DNA of 64,000 nt from Listeria monocytogenes (GTDB lineage Bacteria; Bacillota; Bacilli; Lactobacillales; Listeriaceae): the NCBI RefSeq assembly GCF_041765605.1, contig NZ_CP168900.1, forward strand, positions 1,628,001 through 1,692,000. The letters are read 5' to 3'. Both the position numbers and the translations under genes were made by a program. Position 1 is the stretch's first letter. The number at the start of each line of letters is the position of its first letter. A model generated the notes under the pieces. The model was not told where the DNA came from. It did not search any database and saw nothing but the letters and a program-made list of their open reading frames with translations. Shown here in pieces: positions 31,117 to 41,385 of the stretch.

Positions 31117-31605
31117 ATGATTGAAATCCAAAAAATGACTGGATCAAAAGAAGAAAATTACGGGCTTGCGTTAAAACAAGTGCAAGCAATGATTCACTGC
31201 GAACCAAATTTAATTGCGAACTTAAGCAATGTTTCTTCTATATTAAATCAAGCACTATCTGATATTAATTGGGTTGGGTTTTATTTACTTGAAAAAGAAA
31301 CAAATCAACTTGTACTTGGCCCATTCCAAGGTCTTCCTGCATGTATTCGCATTCCACTTGGCAAAGGTGTGTGCGGTTCTGCTGCCGCTGACCAAAAAAC
31401 ATATATAGTAGAAAATGTGCACGATTTCCCTGGTCATATCGCATGTGATGCGGCATCTAACTCCGAAATCGTTCTGCCAATTGTAAAAAATAATCAGTTG
31501 CTTGGCGTGCTTGATATTGATAGTCCCCTTTTTAATCGTTTTGATGAAGTGGATCAGTTGTGGCTAGAAAAAATCCGTGATGCAATCGTTCAAGAAATCA
31601 ATTGA
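31117..31605 (+). CDS. Free methionine-(R)-sulfoxide reductase, GAF domain (YtsP-like)
   Basis: A 162-aa single-GAF protein that reduces free Met-R-sulfoxide. Three cysteines at 76, 86 and 110 (PACIRI, KGVCGSAA, HIACDAASNSEIV) have the spacing of the catalytic set known from fRMsr. Tryptophan in DINWVGFYLL is also conserved. ATG 31117 is chosen with GGGGAT upstream. The stop codon overlaps the rpsD promoter. Confidence 0.9.
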   Translation: MIEIQKMTGSKEENYGLALKQVQAMIHCEPNLIANLSNVSSILNQALSDINWVGFYLLEKETNQLVLGPFQGLPACIRIPLGKGVCGSAAADQKTYIVENVHDFPGHIACDAASNSEIVLPIVKNNQLLGVLDIDSPLFNRFDEVDQLWLEKIRDAIVQEIN

Positions 31606-31631
31606 CAAGCTACTAGTAACTATACTATACT
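31602..31631 (+). promoter_or_regulatory. rpsD promoter
   Basis: TTGACA at 31602-31607 and TATACT at 31626-31631 are separated by 18 bp. The -35 box begins inside the stop codon of the preceding gene. Confidence 0.8.
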
Positions 31632-31639
31632 GGAAGATG

Positions 31640-31816
31640 TGTAAAATGCAGCTTGAGTAAAATGAATGAGTGTGTTGTTTACCCCCAGATTTAATTCTGT
31701 GGTATATCGCGTAACCGGCGGCTGCTATGGTGATGGTATATGAAGGTAAACTGCCCTGATTTGGTTTTACGTCACGTTTGTTTTATACCAAAAACAAATA
31801 AAAGGAGGAGTCTCTT
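31640..31816 (+). ncRNA. S4 autoregulatory leader of rpsD
   Basis: A GC-containing leader of about 180 nt lies between promoter and start codon, with complementary segments (GTTTACC near 31677 with GGTAAAC near 31745, and GGTATA repeats). Bacilli carry an S4-binding leader here that represses rpsD translation. Placement and size fit; the fold is my reading, not a computed match. Confidence 0.65.
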
Positions 31817-32419
31817 ATGGCTCGTTATACAGGTCCAAGCTGGAAAGTTTCCCGTCGTTTAGGAATTTCACTTTCTGGAACAGGTAAAGAATTAGAGCGT
31901 CGTCCGTATGCTCCAGGTCAACACGGCCCAACTCAACGTAAAAAAATCTCAGAATATGGTTTGCAACAAGCTGAAAAGCAAAAATTGCGTCATATGTATG
32001 GATTAACTGAACGTCAATTCAAAAACACGTTCAACAAAGCTGGTAAATTACAAGGTAAACATGGTGAGAACTTCATGATCTTACTAGAACAACGCCTTGA
32101 TAACATCGTTTACCGTCTTGGTCTTGCTCGCACTCGTCGTGCAGCTCGTCAATTAGTAAACCATGGCCACATCACTGTAGATGGCAAACGCGTAGATATC
32201 CCTTCTTACCAAGTATCTGTTGGTCAAGTGATCTCTGTTCGTGAAAAATCTGCTAAAAACTCTGCAATCGCTGAAAGCTTAGAAGTTTCAAGCTTCGTGC
32301 CTGAATACGTAACTTTCGATGCAGAAAAACTAACTGGTTCTCTTAACCGTCTACCAGAACGTTCTGAACTTGCTGCTGAAATCAACGAAGCATTTATCGT
32401 AGAATTCTACAGCCGTTAA
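31817..32419 (+). CDS. rpsD: 30S ribosomal protein S4
   Basis: Primary rRNA-binding protein of the small subunit. The 200-aa sequence starts [19 protein letters not shown] and carries the S4 RNA-binding domain ([20 protein letters not shown] then [17 protein letters not shown]). It lacks the zinc-binding cysteines, so it is the C-minus form. AAAGGAGGAG precedes the ATG. It is monocistronic, with its own leader and terminator, as in Bacillus subtilis. Confidence 0.98.
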   Translation: MARYTGPSWKVSRRLGISLSGTGKELERRPYAPGQHGPTQRKKISEYGLQQAEKQKLRHMYGLTERQFKNTFNKAGKLQGKHGENFMILLEQRLDNIVYRLGLARTRRAARQLVNHGHITVDGKRVDIPSYQVSVGQVISVREKSAKNSAIAESLEVSSFVPEYVTFDAEKLTGSLNRLPERSELAAEINEAFIVEFYSR

Positions 32420-32427
32420 TTAGAGCT

Positions 32428-32474
32428 AAAAACCTTACAATACATAACTTCGGTTGTGGTTGTAAGGTTTTTTT
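32428..32474 (+). terminator. rpsD terminator
   Basis: AACCTTACAA (32431-32440) pairs with TTGTAAGGTT (32460-32469), followed by a T-run. Confidence 0.9.
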
Positions 32475-32480
32475 ATGCAT

Positions 32481-32513
32481 AAAAAAGCACTCGTCTTTAA
32501 AAACGAGTGCTTT
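32481..32513 (-). terminator. tyrS terminator
   Basis: GCACTCGT and ACGAGTGC (32487-32494, 32503-32510) form the stem. The A-run at 32481 becomes the U-tail on the minus strand. Confidence 0.88.
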
Positions 32514-32518
32514 CCCTC

Positions 32519-33784
<1,266 letters not shown>

Positions 33785-33789
33785 TCATT

Positions 33790-34066
33790 CTCCTTTTATT
33801 TTTGGACATAAAAAACGCCCCTCCGCTAAAAAACTCTAGCGAAGGGACGTATTAATTAACGTGGTACCACCCTACTTTTAGGAATAAATCCTACTTCAAA
33901 AAATAACGGCTCAACACCGGCCGCGCCATTATCCTGCGCAACGTGACTCCGGGATGTAATTCGTCTACTTACCTCTACTAGTTTCCACCAACCACTAGCT
34001 CTCTAGGAATAAGAATAAGCAACTACTTCGTCCGTTCATAGTCATTTACGTTATGAAAAGTATACA
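33790..34066 (-). ncRNA. Tyrosine T-box riboswitch of tyrS
   Basis: On the minus strand, a leader of about 275 nt contains the T-box core AGGGTGGTACCACG (around 33859-33873). A strong terminator follows: ACGTCCCTTCGCTAGAG, loop, then CGGAGGGGCGTTTTTT (33806-33855). A tyrosine codon TAC stands in GAATTACATCCC (about 33955), a plausible specifier. Uncharged tRNA-Tyr should stabilise the antiterminator. Confidence 0.93.
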
Positions 34067-34070
34067 TACA

Positions 34071-34100
34071 TTTATAACATACCGTCAAAAATGCTGTCAA
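34071..34100 (-). promoter_or_regulatory. tyrS promoter
   Basis: Minus-strand TTGACA (34100-34095), an 18-bp spacer and TATAAA (34076-34071), directly downstream of the ccpA stop. No ccpA terminator separates them. Confidence 0.75.
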
Positions 34101-34101
34101 C

Positions 34102-35109
34102 TTATTTTTTTTCTTTAGTCGTTCCACGTAGTTTTTCACTATGTGGTAAAATAACCGTTTTTTCATCTACTTCTTCATTTGTCATTAATTTTGTTAGTAG
34201 ACGCATAGCAACCGCACCGATATCGTATAAAGGTTGTACGATAGTCGAAAGTTGTGGCCGTGACATTAATGTTAGTTTTGTATTATTGCTTGTCATCACT
34301 TCTAAGTCTTCAGGAACTTTAATGCCAGCATCAAGCGCCGCATTCAAAATACCAATAGCTAGTTCGTCATCTGCAACTACAACTGCATTTGGTTTTTTAG
34401 CTAGGGCACTTAATTCTTCCCAAACTTTTACCCCTGCATTATAGTTATATTTCGCTTCGATAATGTAATCTTCTTGGTAAGCAATTCCCGCTTCTTCTAA
34501 TGCTTCTTTGTAACCAGCTAATTTCATTTCACGATTGACTGGCTCGTTTAGAGAACCACTTACAAAAGCAATTTGCTTATGACCATTATCTACAAAACGT
34601 TTCACCGCTTCTTTAGTCGCTTGTTTGTAATCAATGTTGACGGAAGCGAATTTATTCTCCATATCAACGGCTCCAGCTAAAACTACTGGCGCTGGGGAAC
34701 GATCAAATTCTTCTTGTAATTGTTCCGAAATACGTTCACCCATATAAATAATACCATCTACTTGTTTACCAAGAAGCGTATTTAACACTTGAAGTTCTTT
34801 ATCTTCATTTTCGTCTGAATTACTAAGGATAATGTTGTATTTATACATTGTCGCAATATCTTCAATCCCACGTGCAAGTTCTGCATAAAACACGTTAGAT
34901 ATATCTGGAATAATAACACCAACTGTAGTTGTACGTTTGCTTGCTAGACCTCTAGCTACAGCATTAGGACGATAACCTAATTGATTAATTACATCTAATA
35001 CTTTTTTTCTTGTTACTGGTTTAACATTCGGGTTGCCGTTCACTACCCGAGATACCGTTGCCATAGAAACGTTTGCTTCCCGCGCAACATCATAAATCGT
35101 TACATTCAT
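34102..35109 (-). CDS. ccpA: Catabolite control protein A
   Basis: LacI/GalR-family master regulator of carbon catabolite control; it acts with HPr(Ser-P) on cre sites. The N-terminal helix-turn-helix is [20 protein letters not shown] (residues 4-23), followed by the hinge helix [12 protein letters not shown] and a periplasmic-binding-protein-like core. The 335-aa length is typical. A cre-like site lies upstream. The order aroA-ccpA is conserved in Bacilli. Confidence 0.96.
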   Translation of the reverse strand: MNVTIYDVAREANVSMATVSRVVNGNPNVKPVTRKKVLDVINQLGYRPNAVARGLASKRTTTVGVIIPDISNVFYAELARGIEDIATMYKYNIILSNSDENEDKELQVLNTLLGKQVDGIIYMGERISEQLQEEFDRSPAPVVLAGAVDMENKFASVNIDYKQATKEAVKRFVDNGHKQIAFVSGSLNEPVNREMKLAGYKEALEEAGIAYQEDYIIEAKYNYNAGVKVWEELSALAKKPNAVVVADDELAIGILNAALDAGIKVPEDLEVMTSNNTKLTLMSRPQLSTIVQPLYDIGAVAMRLLTKLMTNEEVDEKTVILPHSEKLRGTTKEKK

Positions 35110-35156
35110 CTCTATTCACTCTCCATATTCATTATTTTAATGGCTCTACCTACCAT

Positions 35157-35170
35157 TGTAAACGTAAACA
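35157..35170. promoter_or_regulatory. Candidate cre site upstream of ccpA
   Basis: TGTAAACGTAAACA matches the cre pattern TGWNANCGNTNWCA at all fixed positions but one (position 10 is A, not T). It lies 48 bp before the ccpA start, compatible with autoregulation. Confidence 0.5.
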
Positions 35171-35310
35171 AATTAGCCTTCCTTTAATAATACGATAACT
35201 TTTTTCGATATGCAATTGTTTTTACTCTTTATTTTCATTTATTTTCATATCAAAACGGCATAGTTCTTCGCAAGAAAATGCCGATAGAATATTGGTTGTT
35301 TATGACAAAA

Positions 35311-35338
35311 CAAAAAACCTTGGAATCCCAAGGTTTTT
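35311..35338 (-). terminator. aroA terminator
   Basis: AAACCTTGG-GAT-CCAAGGTTT-type stem (35313-35336) with an A-run giving the U-tail on the minus strand. It separates aroA from ccpA. Confidence 0.88.
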
Positions 35339-35343
35339 CGCTG

Positions 35344-36429
35344 TTACTTCATTTTATGTGGTACTAAATTACTTGCTAAAATTGCATTCCAGAATTCTTC
35401 AAATTCAGGAATATCCATTTGCTGTGCAGAATCTGATAACGCAACTGCTGGATCTGGATGAACTTCAGCCATGACACCGTCCGCTTCGATAGCTAAAGCT
35501 GCTTTTGCACATGGAAGTAATAAATCTTTTCGACCAGTAGAATGCGTTACGTCTACCATAACAGGTAAATGCGTTTCTTTTTTCAAAATTGGAACGGCAG
35601 AAATATCAAGCGTATTTCTTGTTGCTTTTTCATATGTGCGGATACCGCGTTCACATAAAATAATTTTGCCATTTCCTTGTGACATAATATATTCGGCAGC
35701 ACCGATGAATTCTTCAATTGTAGCAGACAGTCCACGTTTTAATAAGATTGGTTTGTCTACACGACCAGCCGCTTTTAGTAATTCGAAGTTTTGCATGTTT
35801 CTTGCACCAATTTGAATAACATCAACATAATCAAGTGCAACTTCAATATCAGCTGGTGTAACGATTTCACTAATAACACCTAAACCGTATTCATCCGATA
35901 CACGTTTTAAAATCTTGAGTCCTTCTAAACCTAATCCTTGGAAGTCATAAGGGCTAGTACGAGGTTTAAATGCACCACCACGAATAAGTTTTAAGCCTTT
36001 CGCTTTAATGGACTCAGCAACCGCAGCAACTTGTTCATAAGATTCCACGGAACATGGTCCGAAAACAAATACTGGTTCGCCATTCCCGATTGGCAACCCT
36101 TTTACTGTAACAATGGTGTCTTCTTTTTTGTTTTTTCTAGAAACGAGTAGCGCTTTAGAGTGATCATCCTCTTGAAGTTCTAATCCCGCTTTAAAAATTT
36201 CTTTAAACAATTTTTGAACCGTGCTATCTTCAAAAGGTCCTTCATTTGCTGCAAGAATCGTGTTAAGCATTTCTCTTTCACGTAATGGATCAAAACGAAG
36301 AGAACCTTGAGTTCCTTTGATTTTACCAATTTCTTGTACCAAATTAGCGCGTTTGCTAATTAATTCTAGCAAATCAATATTTAATTGATCCACCTGTGTT
36401 CTAAGTTCCTCTAAATTTGCATTAACCAT
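35344..36429 (-). CDS. aroA: Bifunctional chorismate mutase / DAHP synthase
   Basis: First step of the shikimate pathway, with an N-terminal chorismate mutase domain (residues 1-90, AroQ type: [20 protein letters not shown]) fused to a C-terminal DAHP synthase ([24 protein letters not shown], then [15 protein letters not shown] and [12 protein letters not shown]). In Bacillus the mutase domain serves as the feedback sensor for prephenate/chorismate. The protein is 361 aa. In Listeria and Bacillus the aroA (aroG) name is used for this fusion rather than EPSP synthase. Single gene with its own terminator. Confidence 0.95.
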   Translation of the reverse strand: MVNANLEELRTQVDQLNIDLLELISKRANLVQEIGKIKGTQGSLRFDPLREREMLNTILAANEGPFEDSTVQKLFKEIFKAGLELQEDDHSKALLVSRKNKKEDTIVTVKGLPIGNGEPVFVFGPCSVESYEQVAAVAESIKAKGLKLIRGGAFKPRTSPYDFQGLGLEGLKILKRVSDEYGLGVISEIVTPADIEVALDYVDVIQIGARNMQNFELLKAAGRVDKPILLKRGLSATIEEFIGAAEYIMSQGNGKIILCERGIRTYEKATRNTLDISAVPILKKETHLPVMVDVTHSTGRKDLLLPCAKAALAIEADGVMAEVHPDPAVALSDSAQQMDIPEFEEFWNAILASNLVPHKMK

Positions 36430-36608
36430 TTAACTTCCACCCTTCTAAAAATCTGCTCCAAGAATATTTCTCATTATAGAGGAAAACAGATAATTTGTCA
36501 CGAATCCGCTTTTATACTTAATCGCTTTTAAGCATTAAAGTGAATAATGTAAAACTAATGTTAACACGTTTTAAAACAAATTACAAGCAGATAATCTATT
36601 TTTCCCCA

Positions 36609-36640
36609 ATAAAAAAACAGCCTCGTGAGGCTGTTTTTTG
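36609..36640 (-). terminator. Terminator of the ytxGH unit
   Basis: AAAAAACAGCCTC-GTGAGGCTGTTTTTT, a near-perfect hairpin just past the ytxH stop. Confidence 0.9.
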
Positions 36641-36648
36641 AACTTACT

Positions 36649-37173
36649 TTATTTTACTTCATTTTTAGCATCAGAAGCAATTTTTTTCGCTTCGTCTTTG
36701 CCTTCATCTACTGCTTTTTTTGCTTCTTTTTTTGCTTTATCTGCTGCTTTTTCTACATCGCCAGCAGCGTCTTTTGCTTCACTTTTTACAGTGTCTGCCG
36801 CTTTTTTAGCAGCTTCTTGGTTTTCTTCTTTATTTTGTGAAACCACTTCTTTGACTGCTTTGCTTTGTTTAGAAACAGTATCTGCTAATTTGCCGGATTT
36901 GTCTTTCACTACATCTACAAATCCACCAGCAGAATCAACTAATTTATCTTTTGTTCCTTTAGCTACACCACTAATTTCGATACCTTTTTCATAAGCAACG
37001 TCTTTCCATTGGTTGCCTTTTTCTTTAATTGTATCTACTTGTGTATTTAAGTCCTCACGTAGTTCTTTACCTGATTTAGGTGCAAATAGAAGTGCCGCGG
37101 CTGAACCAACGATTGCACCAATTAAACCACCGATTAGAAAATCTTTTGTATTAATACCATCTTTTTCTGCCAT
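36649..37173 (-). CDS. ytxH: YtxH-like general stress protein
   Basis: A 174-aa protein with an N-terminal glycine/alanine hydrophobic segment (FLIGGLIGAIVGSAAALLFA, residues 11-30) followed by PKSGKELRE. A long Lys/Ala/Glu-rich amphipathic tail follows with repeats such as AADKAKKEAKKAVDEGKDEA, reminiscent of LEA-type stress proteins. ATG 37173 has GGAGGG upstream; the first in-frame ATG lacks one. It is co-transcribed with the gene at 37195. The biochemical role is not known. Confidence 0.88.
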   Translation of the reverse strand: MAEKDGINTKDFLIGGLIGAIVGSAAALLFAPKSGKELREDLNTQVDTIKEKGNQWKDVAYEKGIEISGVAKGTKDKLVDSAGGFVDVVKDKSGKLADTVSKQSKAVKEVVSQNKEENQEAAKKAADTVKSEAKDAAGDVEKAADKAKKEAKKAVDEGKDEAKKIASDAKNEVK

Positions 37174-37194
37174 GTTAAATCCCTCCAAATTATA

Positions 37195-37650
37195 TTAGAA
37201 ATTAGATTGTTCTGCTGCTTCTTTTGCGGCTTCTTTCGCTGCTTTATTCGCTTTCATCTTTTCTCTAAAAGAAAGAATTGAATTGCTAATTGAGACAGCT
37301 TGAGAAATCTTCGCTTCGTTTTGTTCTACTTTGTTTGTTGCGAGTGTTGCTAGTTCGCGAACAGATTGACTTAATCCTAGTAAAGAAGTCCCAATGTCAC
37401 CAACTGCATCAAAAACTGGATCCACTTTCGCAACTTTGCCATTTACATCTTCTAGAAGTGTATTGGTCTTATCAAGCAATTTTTGTGATTGTCCTGTAAT
37501 CCCTTGTACTTCTACTGTTATTTTTTCTAACGATTTAGCTACCTCATCCATTGTTTGGGAAGTTGATTTTAATGTTTTTCCCAAGTAGATGGCAATAACT
37601 AAAAGCGCAATTGCGGCAATAAGCGCTGCAATATACAAGATTACTATCAT
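37195..37650 (-). CDS. ytxG: DUF948 general stress protein (YtxG-like)
   Basis: A 151-aa membrane protein with one N-terminal transmembrane helix (ILYIAALIAAIALLVIAIYLG). A coiled-coil-like region follows (TSQTMDEVAKSLEKITVEVQ) that resembles methyl-accepting linkers, and a Lys/Ala/Glu C-terminus ends it. GGAGGTG lies 6 nt before the ATG. It heads the ytxGH unit behind a sigma-B-like promoter; in Bacillus this operon is a known sigma-B general-stress operon. The molecular role is unknown. Confidence 0.87.
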   Translation of the reverse strand: MIVILYIAALIAAIALLVIAIYLGKTLKSTSQTMDEVAKSLEKITVEVQGITGQSQKLLDKTNTLLEDVNGKVAKVDPVFDAVGDIGTSLLGLSQSVRELATLATNKVEQNEAKISQAVSISNSILSFREKMKANKAAKEAAKEAAEQSNF

Positions 37651-37678
37651 CTATCCACACCTCCATATTCCTTTTTCT

Positions 37679-37704
37679 ATACCCTGAGTATTCCCCTCTA
37701 AAAC
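37679..37704 (-). promoter_or_regulatory. Candidate sigma-B promoter of ytxGH
   Basis: Minus strand GTTT (37704-37701), a 16-nt spacer and GGGTAT (37684-37679). The -10 box is perfect; the spacer is at the long end of the usual range. Confidence 0.65.
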
Positions 37705-37905
37705 TTTCTTCTCTAATGATCTATGTACAAAATACAAAAAAGAAAAGGTATTAGCTTCATTTTAGCAAGTAACTGCCGAAAAATAAACTAATAAGAAAGA
37801 AACCGGTTAATTTGTTGTAGAAGGTTGCTTTTGGCGTAATTTGGAGTAAAATAGATACAGGCTGCTTTTTGCCTATTTTTAGTTAAAATTTAGGGAGGTT
37901 ACAAG

Positions 37906-39018
37906 ATGAGAGATGCAAGAATCGAAAAATTAGCACATAATTTGATTAACTATTCCGTCAAACTTGGCGCTGGGGAAAAAGTATTAATTGAAAACTTCGG
38001 TGTTCAAAAAGAATTAGTGATGGCTTTAGTGGAAGAAGCTTACAAAGCTGGCGGTTTCCCGTTCGTTTCCTTAAAAGAACCACAAATTGACCGCGCGATG
38101 ATGCTCGGAGCTGATAGTTCCCAATATGCAAAAATTGCTGAATTCGAAGGCAACGTAATGAAAGAAATGGATGCTTACATAGGTTTACGTGCTGGCGATA
38201 ATATCAATGAAACATCTGATGTGCCAGCAGATAAATTGAAAATCCACGGAGAAACAGTTGGCAAAATGCACTCTGATATTCGTGTAAAACAAACGAAATG
38301 GGTTGTACTTCGCTATCCAAGTTCCTCCATGGCGCAACTTGCCAAAATGAGCACTGCTGGTTTTGAAGATTTCTACTTTGACGTGTGTAACTTAGATTAT
38401 GGAAAAATGAGTGACGCAATGGACGGCTTAGTAGAACTAATGAATAAAACAGATAAAGTACACTTAGTTGGACCAGGAACTGATTTAACCTTTAGTATTA
38501 AAGATATTCCAGCAATTAAATGTGCTGGTGAAATGAATATTCCAGACGGTGAAGTATTTACTGCACCAGTTCGTGATTCTATCAATGGAACACTTACTTA
38601 CAACACACCATCCCCATACCAAGGCTTTACGTTTGAAAATGTATCTTTCACGTTTAAGGATGGAAAAATTATCGAAGCAACTGCGAATGATACAGCTCGT
38701 ATTAACAAAGTCTTAGATACAGATGAAGGCGCGCGCTTCGTTGGTGAATTCGCTATTGGGGTTAACCCGTTCATCCACGAACCAATGCAGGATATTCTGT
38801 TTGACGAAAAAATTGAAGGTAGTTTCCACTTTACGCCTGGTCAATGTTATGACGAAGCATTTAATGGCAACCAATCTGCTATTCACTGGGATTTAGTTAA
38901 CATTCAACGTGCCGATTACGGCGGTGGCGAAATTTACTTTGATGATGTTCTCATTCGTAAAGATGGTATTTTCGTCCTTCCAGAATTAGAAGCACTTAAT
39001 CCAGAAAACTTAGTATAA
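37906..39018 (+). CDS. ampS: Aminopeptidase, M29 family (AmpS/PepS)
   Basis: A 370-aa metallo-aminopeptidase of the thermophilic M29 family. Metal-ligand regions are visible: the Glu in MNIPDGEVFTAP, the Glu near GEFAIGVNPF, and the His/Asp set in SAIHWDLVNIQ and YGGGEIYFDD. GGGAGG lies 9 nt before the ATG. It is a single gene that ends at a shared terminator. The substrate range is broad in the family and cannot be read off. Confidence 0.9.
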   Translation: MRDARIEKLAHNLINYSVKLGAGEKVLIENFGVQKELVMALVEEAYKAGGFPFVSLKEPQIDRAMMLGADSSQYAKIAEFEGNVMKEMDAYIGLRAGDNINETSDVPADKLKIHGETVGKMHSDIRVKQTKWVVLRYPSSSMAQLAKMSTAGFEDFYFDVCNLDYGKMSDAMDGLVELMNKTDKVHLVGPGTDLTFSIKDIPAIKCAGEMNIPDGEVFTAPVRDSINGTLTYNTPSPYQGFTFENVSFTFKDGKIIEATANDTARINKVLDTDEGARFVGEFAIGVNPFIHEPMQDILFDEKIEGSFHFTPGQCYDEAFNGNQSAIHWDLVNIQRADYGGGEIYFDDVLIRKDGIFVLPELEALNPENLV

Positions 39019-39056
39019 AAAAGACGCTTAGGATTAATTCCTAAGCGTTTTTTTAT
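39017..39056. terminator. Bidirectional terminator between ampS and the peroxiredoxin gene
   Basis: ACGCTTAGGA (39024-39033) and TCCTAAGCGT (39039-39048), flanked by an A-run and a T-run. Confidence 0.92.
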
Positions 39057-39057
39057 T

Positions 39058-39603
39058 TTAAACAATTGTTTTTTCACCGGGTTGCCAATTGATTGGGCAA
39101 AGTCCACCTGTTTGAAGCGCTTGTAGAACTCTTAAAACTTCATCGACTTCACGACCAATATTATTATGGTGTACCACTTCGTACTGGATTTCACCTTTGG
39201 GATTGATAATGAAAAGACCACGTAGCGCAACGCCTTCTTCCTCAATCAATACACCGTAATCACTAGCTACTTGATGATTCGTATCCGCAGCAAGTGGGTA
39301 GTTTAATTTACCAATTCCACCTTCTTTAATTGGTGTGTTCGTCCATGCAAGATGCGAATGAATCGTATCTGTAGAAGCGCCAATTATGCGTGCATTTAAT
39401 GCATCAAATTCATCTGACCGAGCGGAAATAGCAACAATTTCTGTCGGACAAACAAATGTAAAGTCCATTGGATAGAAAAAGAGAATCGTCCATTTATCGT
39501 CTTCTATATTTTTTTCTAGACTTACTTTCCCAAAAGTCTGATTTGGCATAACAGCTTCCATTTCAAATCTTGGAGCTTGCGTGCCTACTAAACGGTCTGC
39601 CAC
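39058..39603 (-). CDS. 2-Cys peroxiredoxin (AhpC/TSA family)
   Basis: A 181-aa typical 2-Cys peroxidase. The peroxidatic Cys52 is in DFTFVCPTEIV and the resolving Cys169 in GGLCPINWQPGEK. No AhpF lies beside it, so thioredoxin is the likely reductant. The start is GTG 39603 with GGAGGG upstream. A PerR-like box stands about 85 bp upstream. This is the second peroxidase of the window, after tpx. Confidence 0.93.
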   Translation of the reverse strand: MADRLVGTQAPRFEMEAVMPNQTFGKVSLEKNIEDDKWTILFFYPMDFTFVCPTEIVAISARSDEFDALNARIIGASTDTIHSHLAWTNTPIKEGGIGKLNYPLAADTNHQVASDYGVLIEEEGVALRGLFIINPKGEIQYEVVHHNNIGREVDEVLRVLQALQTGGLCPINWQPGEKTIV

Positions 39604-39687
39604 TTTTATCCCTCCATTAATTATGTAGTTGTATTTTGTATCACATGATATATTTTAATACACCAAATAAATACTGTAAAGCTTTAT

Positions 39688-39702
39688 TTATACTAATTAT
39701 AA
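39688..39702. promoter_or_regulatory. Candidate PerR box upstream of the peroxiredoxin gene
   Basis: TTATACTAATTATAA differs at one position from the Gram-positive Per box TTATAATNATTATAA. It lies between the murC terminator and the peroxiredoxin gene, where peroxide derepression would be expected. Confidence 0.55.
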
Positions 39703-39708
39703 ATAAGA

Positions 39709-39737
39709 AAAAAGCACGCCAACGAATCGGCATGCTT
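39709..39737 (-). terminator. murC terminator
   Basis: Minus strand AAAGCATGCC-loop-GGCGTGCTTTTTT with one G-U pair. Confidence 0.85.
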
Positions 39738-39747
39738 TATTTAGTTA

Positions 39748-41091
39748 TTAATTAATCGCGCTTTTTTTCAAATCAGCTTCTGTCAAAACTTCATGATCAA
39801 GTACTTTTTCATAAGCGGCTTGGAATTTTTGAACGTCCCCTGCTCCCATGAATAAAATAACAGCTTCTGGGTATTTCAAAAGTTCTTCTGTATGCTCTTC
39901 TTTGATAATGTGGTTTCCTTTTGTTTTGTGCGCTAAATCAGCAATCGTTAAATTCCCTGTTTTTTCACGCGCGGAACCAAAGATATCACAAAGATACACT
40001 TCATCCGCTAAATTCAAGCTGTCCGCAAAACCTTGTAAAAATGTGCGAGTTCGCGTAAATGTATGCGGCTGAAAAACAGCAACTACTTTTTTGTCAGGAT
40101 ATTTTTGTCTTGCAGCATTTACTGTAGCACGGATTTCTGATGGATGGTGCGCATAATCGTCTACCAACACTTGATTTGCTTTTTCTGTAATGCTAAATCT
40201 TCTTTTGACACCTTCGAAAGTTTTTAATTCCTTTTTCACATCTTCTACTGGTAGACCTTCATAATCACAAAGTGCAATTACACTTAAGGCATTTAATACA
40301 TTATGGTCTCCGTAAGCCGGAATTTCAAACGAACCTAAGAACTCGCCGCGGTGATACACGTCGAATTTTGTTCCAGTTGTTTCTTTGATTACATTTTTTG
40401 CTTGGAATTCATTCTCTTCACCAAAACCAAAGTAAATAATCGGAATATCTAAGGAAAGCTTACGTAATTCAGCATCGTCCCCTAAGGCAAATACGGCTTT
40501 TTTCACTTGTTTCCCAAGTGTTTCGAACGCGTTAAATACATCATCCACGCTCTTGAAATAGTCTGGATGATCCCAATCAATATTCGTCATAATTGCATAC
40601 GTTGGTTTATAAGCAAGGAAATGGCGTTGATATTCGCATGCTTCAAGCGCAAAATATTCCGCTCCTTTTGTCCCGCTTCCAGTACCGTCACCGATTAAAT
40701 AAGAAGTTGGACGAATCGCACCAACAACATGCGAAAGTAAACCAGTTGTCGACGTTTTCCCGTGAGAACCAGTTATCGCAATACTTGTATAGCCATCGAT
40801 TAGTTGACCTAAAAATTTATGATATCGAATCACCGGAAGCCCAAGCTCCAGTGCGCGCTCAATTTCTTCATGTGTATCTGGGAATGCATTCCCAGCGATA
40901 ATTGTTAGGCCTTCTTGAATATTATCAGCCGAAAAAGTCATAATCGGAATTTGCTTTTCTTCTAAAGCTTTTTGTGTAAAGAAATACTTATCTACATCGC
41001 TACCTTGCACTTGAAAACCTTTATCATGCAGGATTTGAGCAAGTGCACTCATCCCTGACCCTTTTATTCCAACAAAATGATAGATAGTCAT
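39748..41091 (-). CDS. murC: UDP-N-acetylmuramate--L-alanine ligase
   Basis: Adds the first amino acid, L-Ala, to UDP-MurNAc. Mur-ligase order: N-terminal UDP-binding domain ([14 protein letters not shown], residues 6-19), ATP loop GSHGKTST (108-115) and C-terminal domain with [10 protein letters not shown] and FQPHTFTRT. The protein is 447 aa. ATG 41091 is chosen since [11 protein letters not shown] is the usual N-terminus; five codons upstream another ATG overlaps the GGGGG ribosome site. It follows sftA with a 280-bp gap, so it probably has its own promoter. Confidence 0.96.
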   Translation of the reverse strand: MTIYHFVGIKGSGMSALAQILHDKGFQVQGSDVDKYFFTQKALEEKQIPIMTFSADNIQEGLTIIAGNAFPDTHEEIERALELGLPVIRYHKFLGQLIDGYTSIAITGSHGKTSTTGLLSHVVGAIRPTSYLIGDGTGSGTKGAEYFALEACEYQRHFLAYKPTYAIMTNIDWDHPDYFKSVDDVFNAFETLGKQVKKAVFALGDDAELRKLSLDIPIIYFGFGEENEFQAKNVIKETTGTKFDVYHRGEFLGSFEIPAYGDHNVLNALSVIALCDYEGLPVEDVKKELKTFEGVKRRFSITEKANQVLVDDYAHHPSEIRATVNAARQKYPDKKVVAVFQPHTFTRTRTFLQGFADSLNLADEVYLCDIFGSAREKTGNLTIADLAHKTKGNHIIKEEHTEELLKYPEAVILFMGAGDVQKFQAAYEKVLDHEVLTEADLKKSAIN

Positions 41092-41385
41092 TATTTGAAC
41101 CCCCATTAATTTATCTTGAAGAGGGTGCCTAAAAAAAACATGTTAACTGTTAAGCACCAAGTCTTAACTTTGAAAACAGTATAAAGTCTCCGTTTTCTAG
41201 ACATCATCTTACGTTCTAATTGTGTTTTATGTTTGAATTCTAGTTGAGTCAATAATTCACCAGCTTATTATATCACTTTCCATGTAAATAGAAAAATCTT
41301 TCAGCGAATATAAGCGAAATTACTCATGAAAATAGCCATTATTTGTAAAACTAATTAAGTAATATGTTAGTTTAGTACTACAAAG

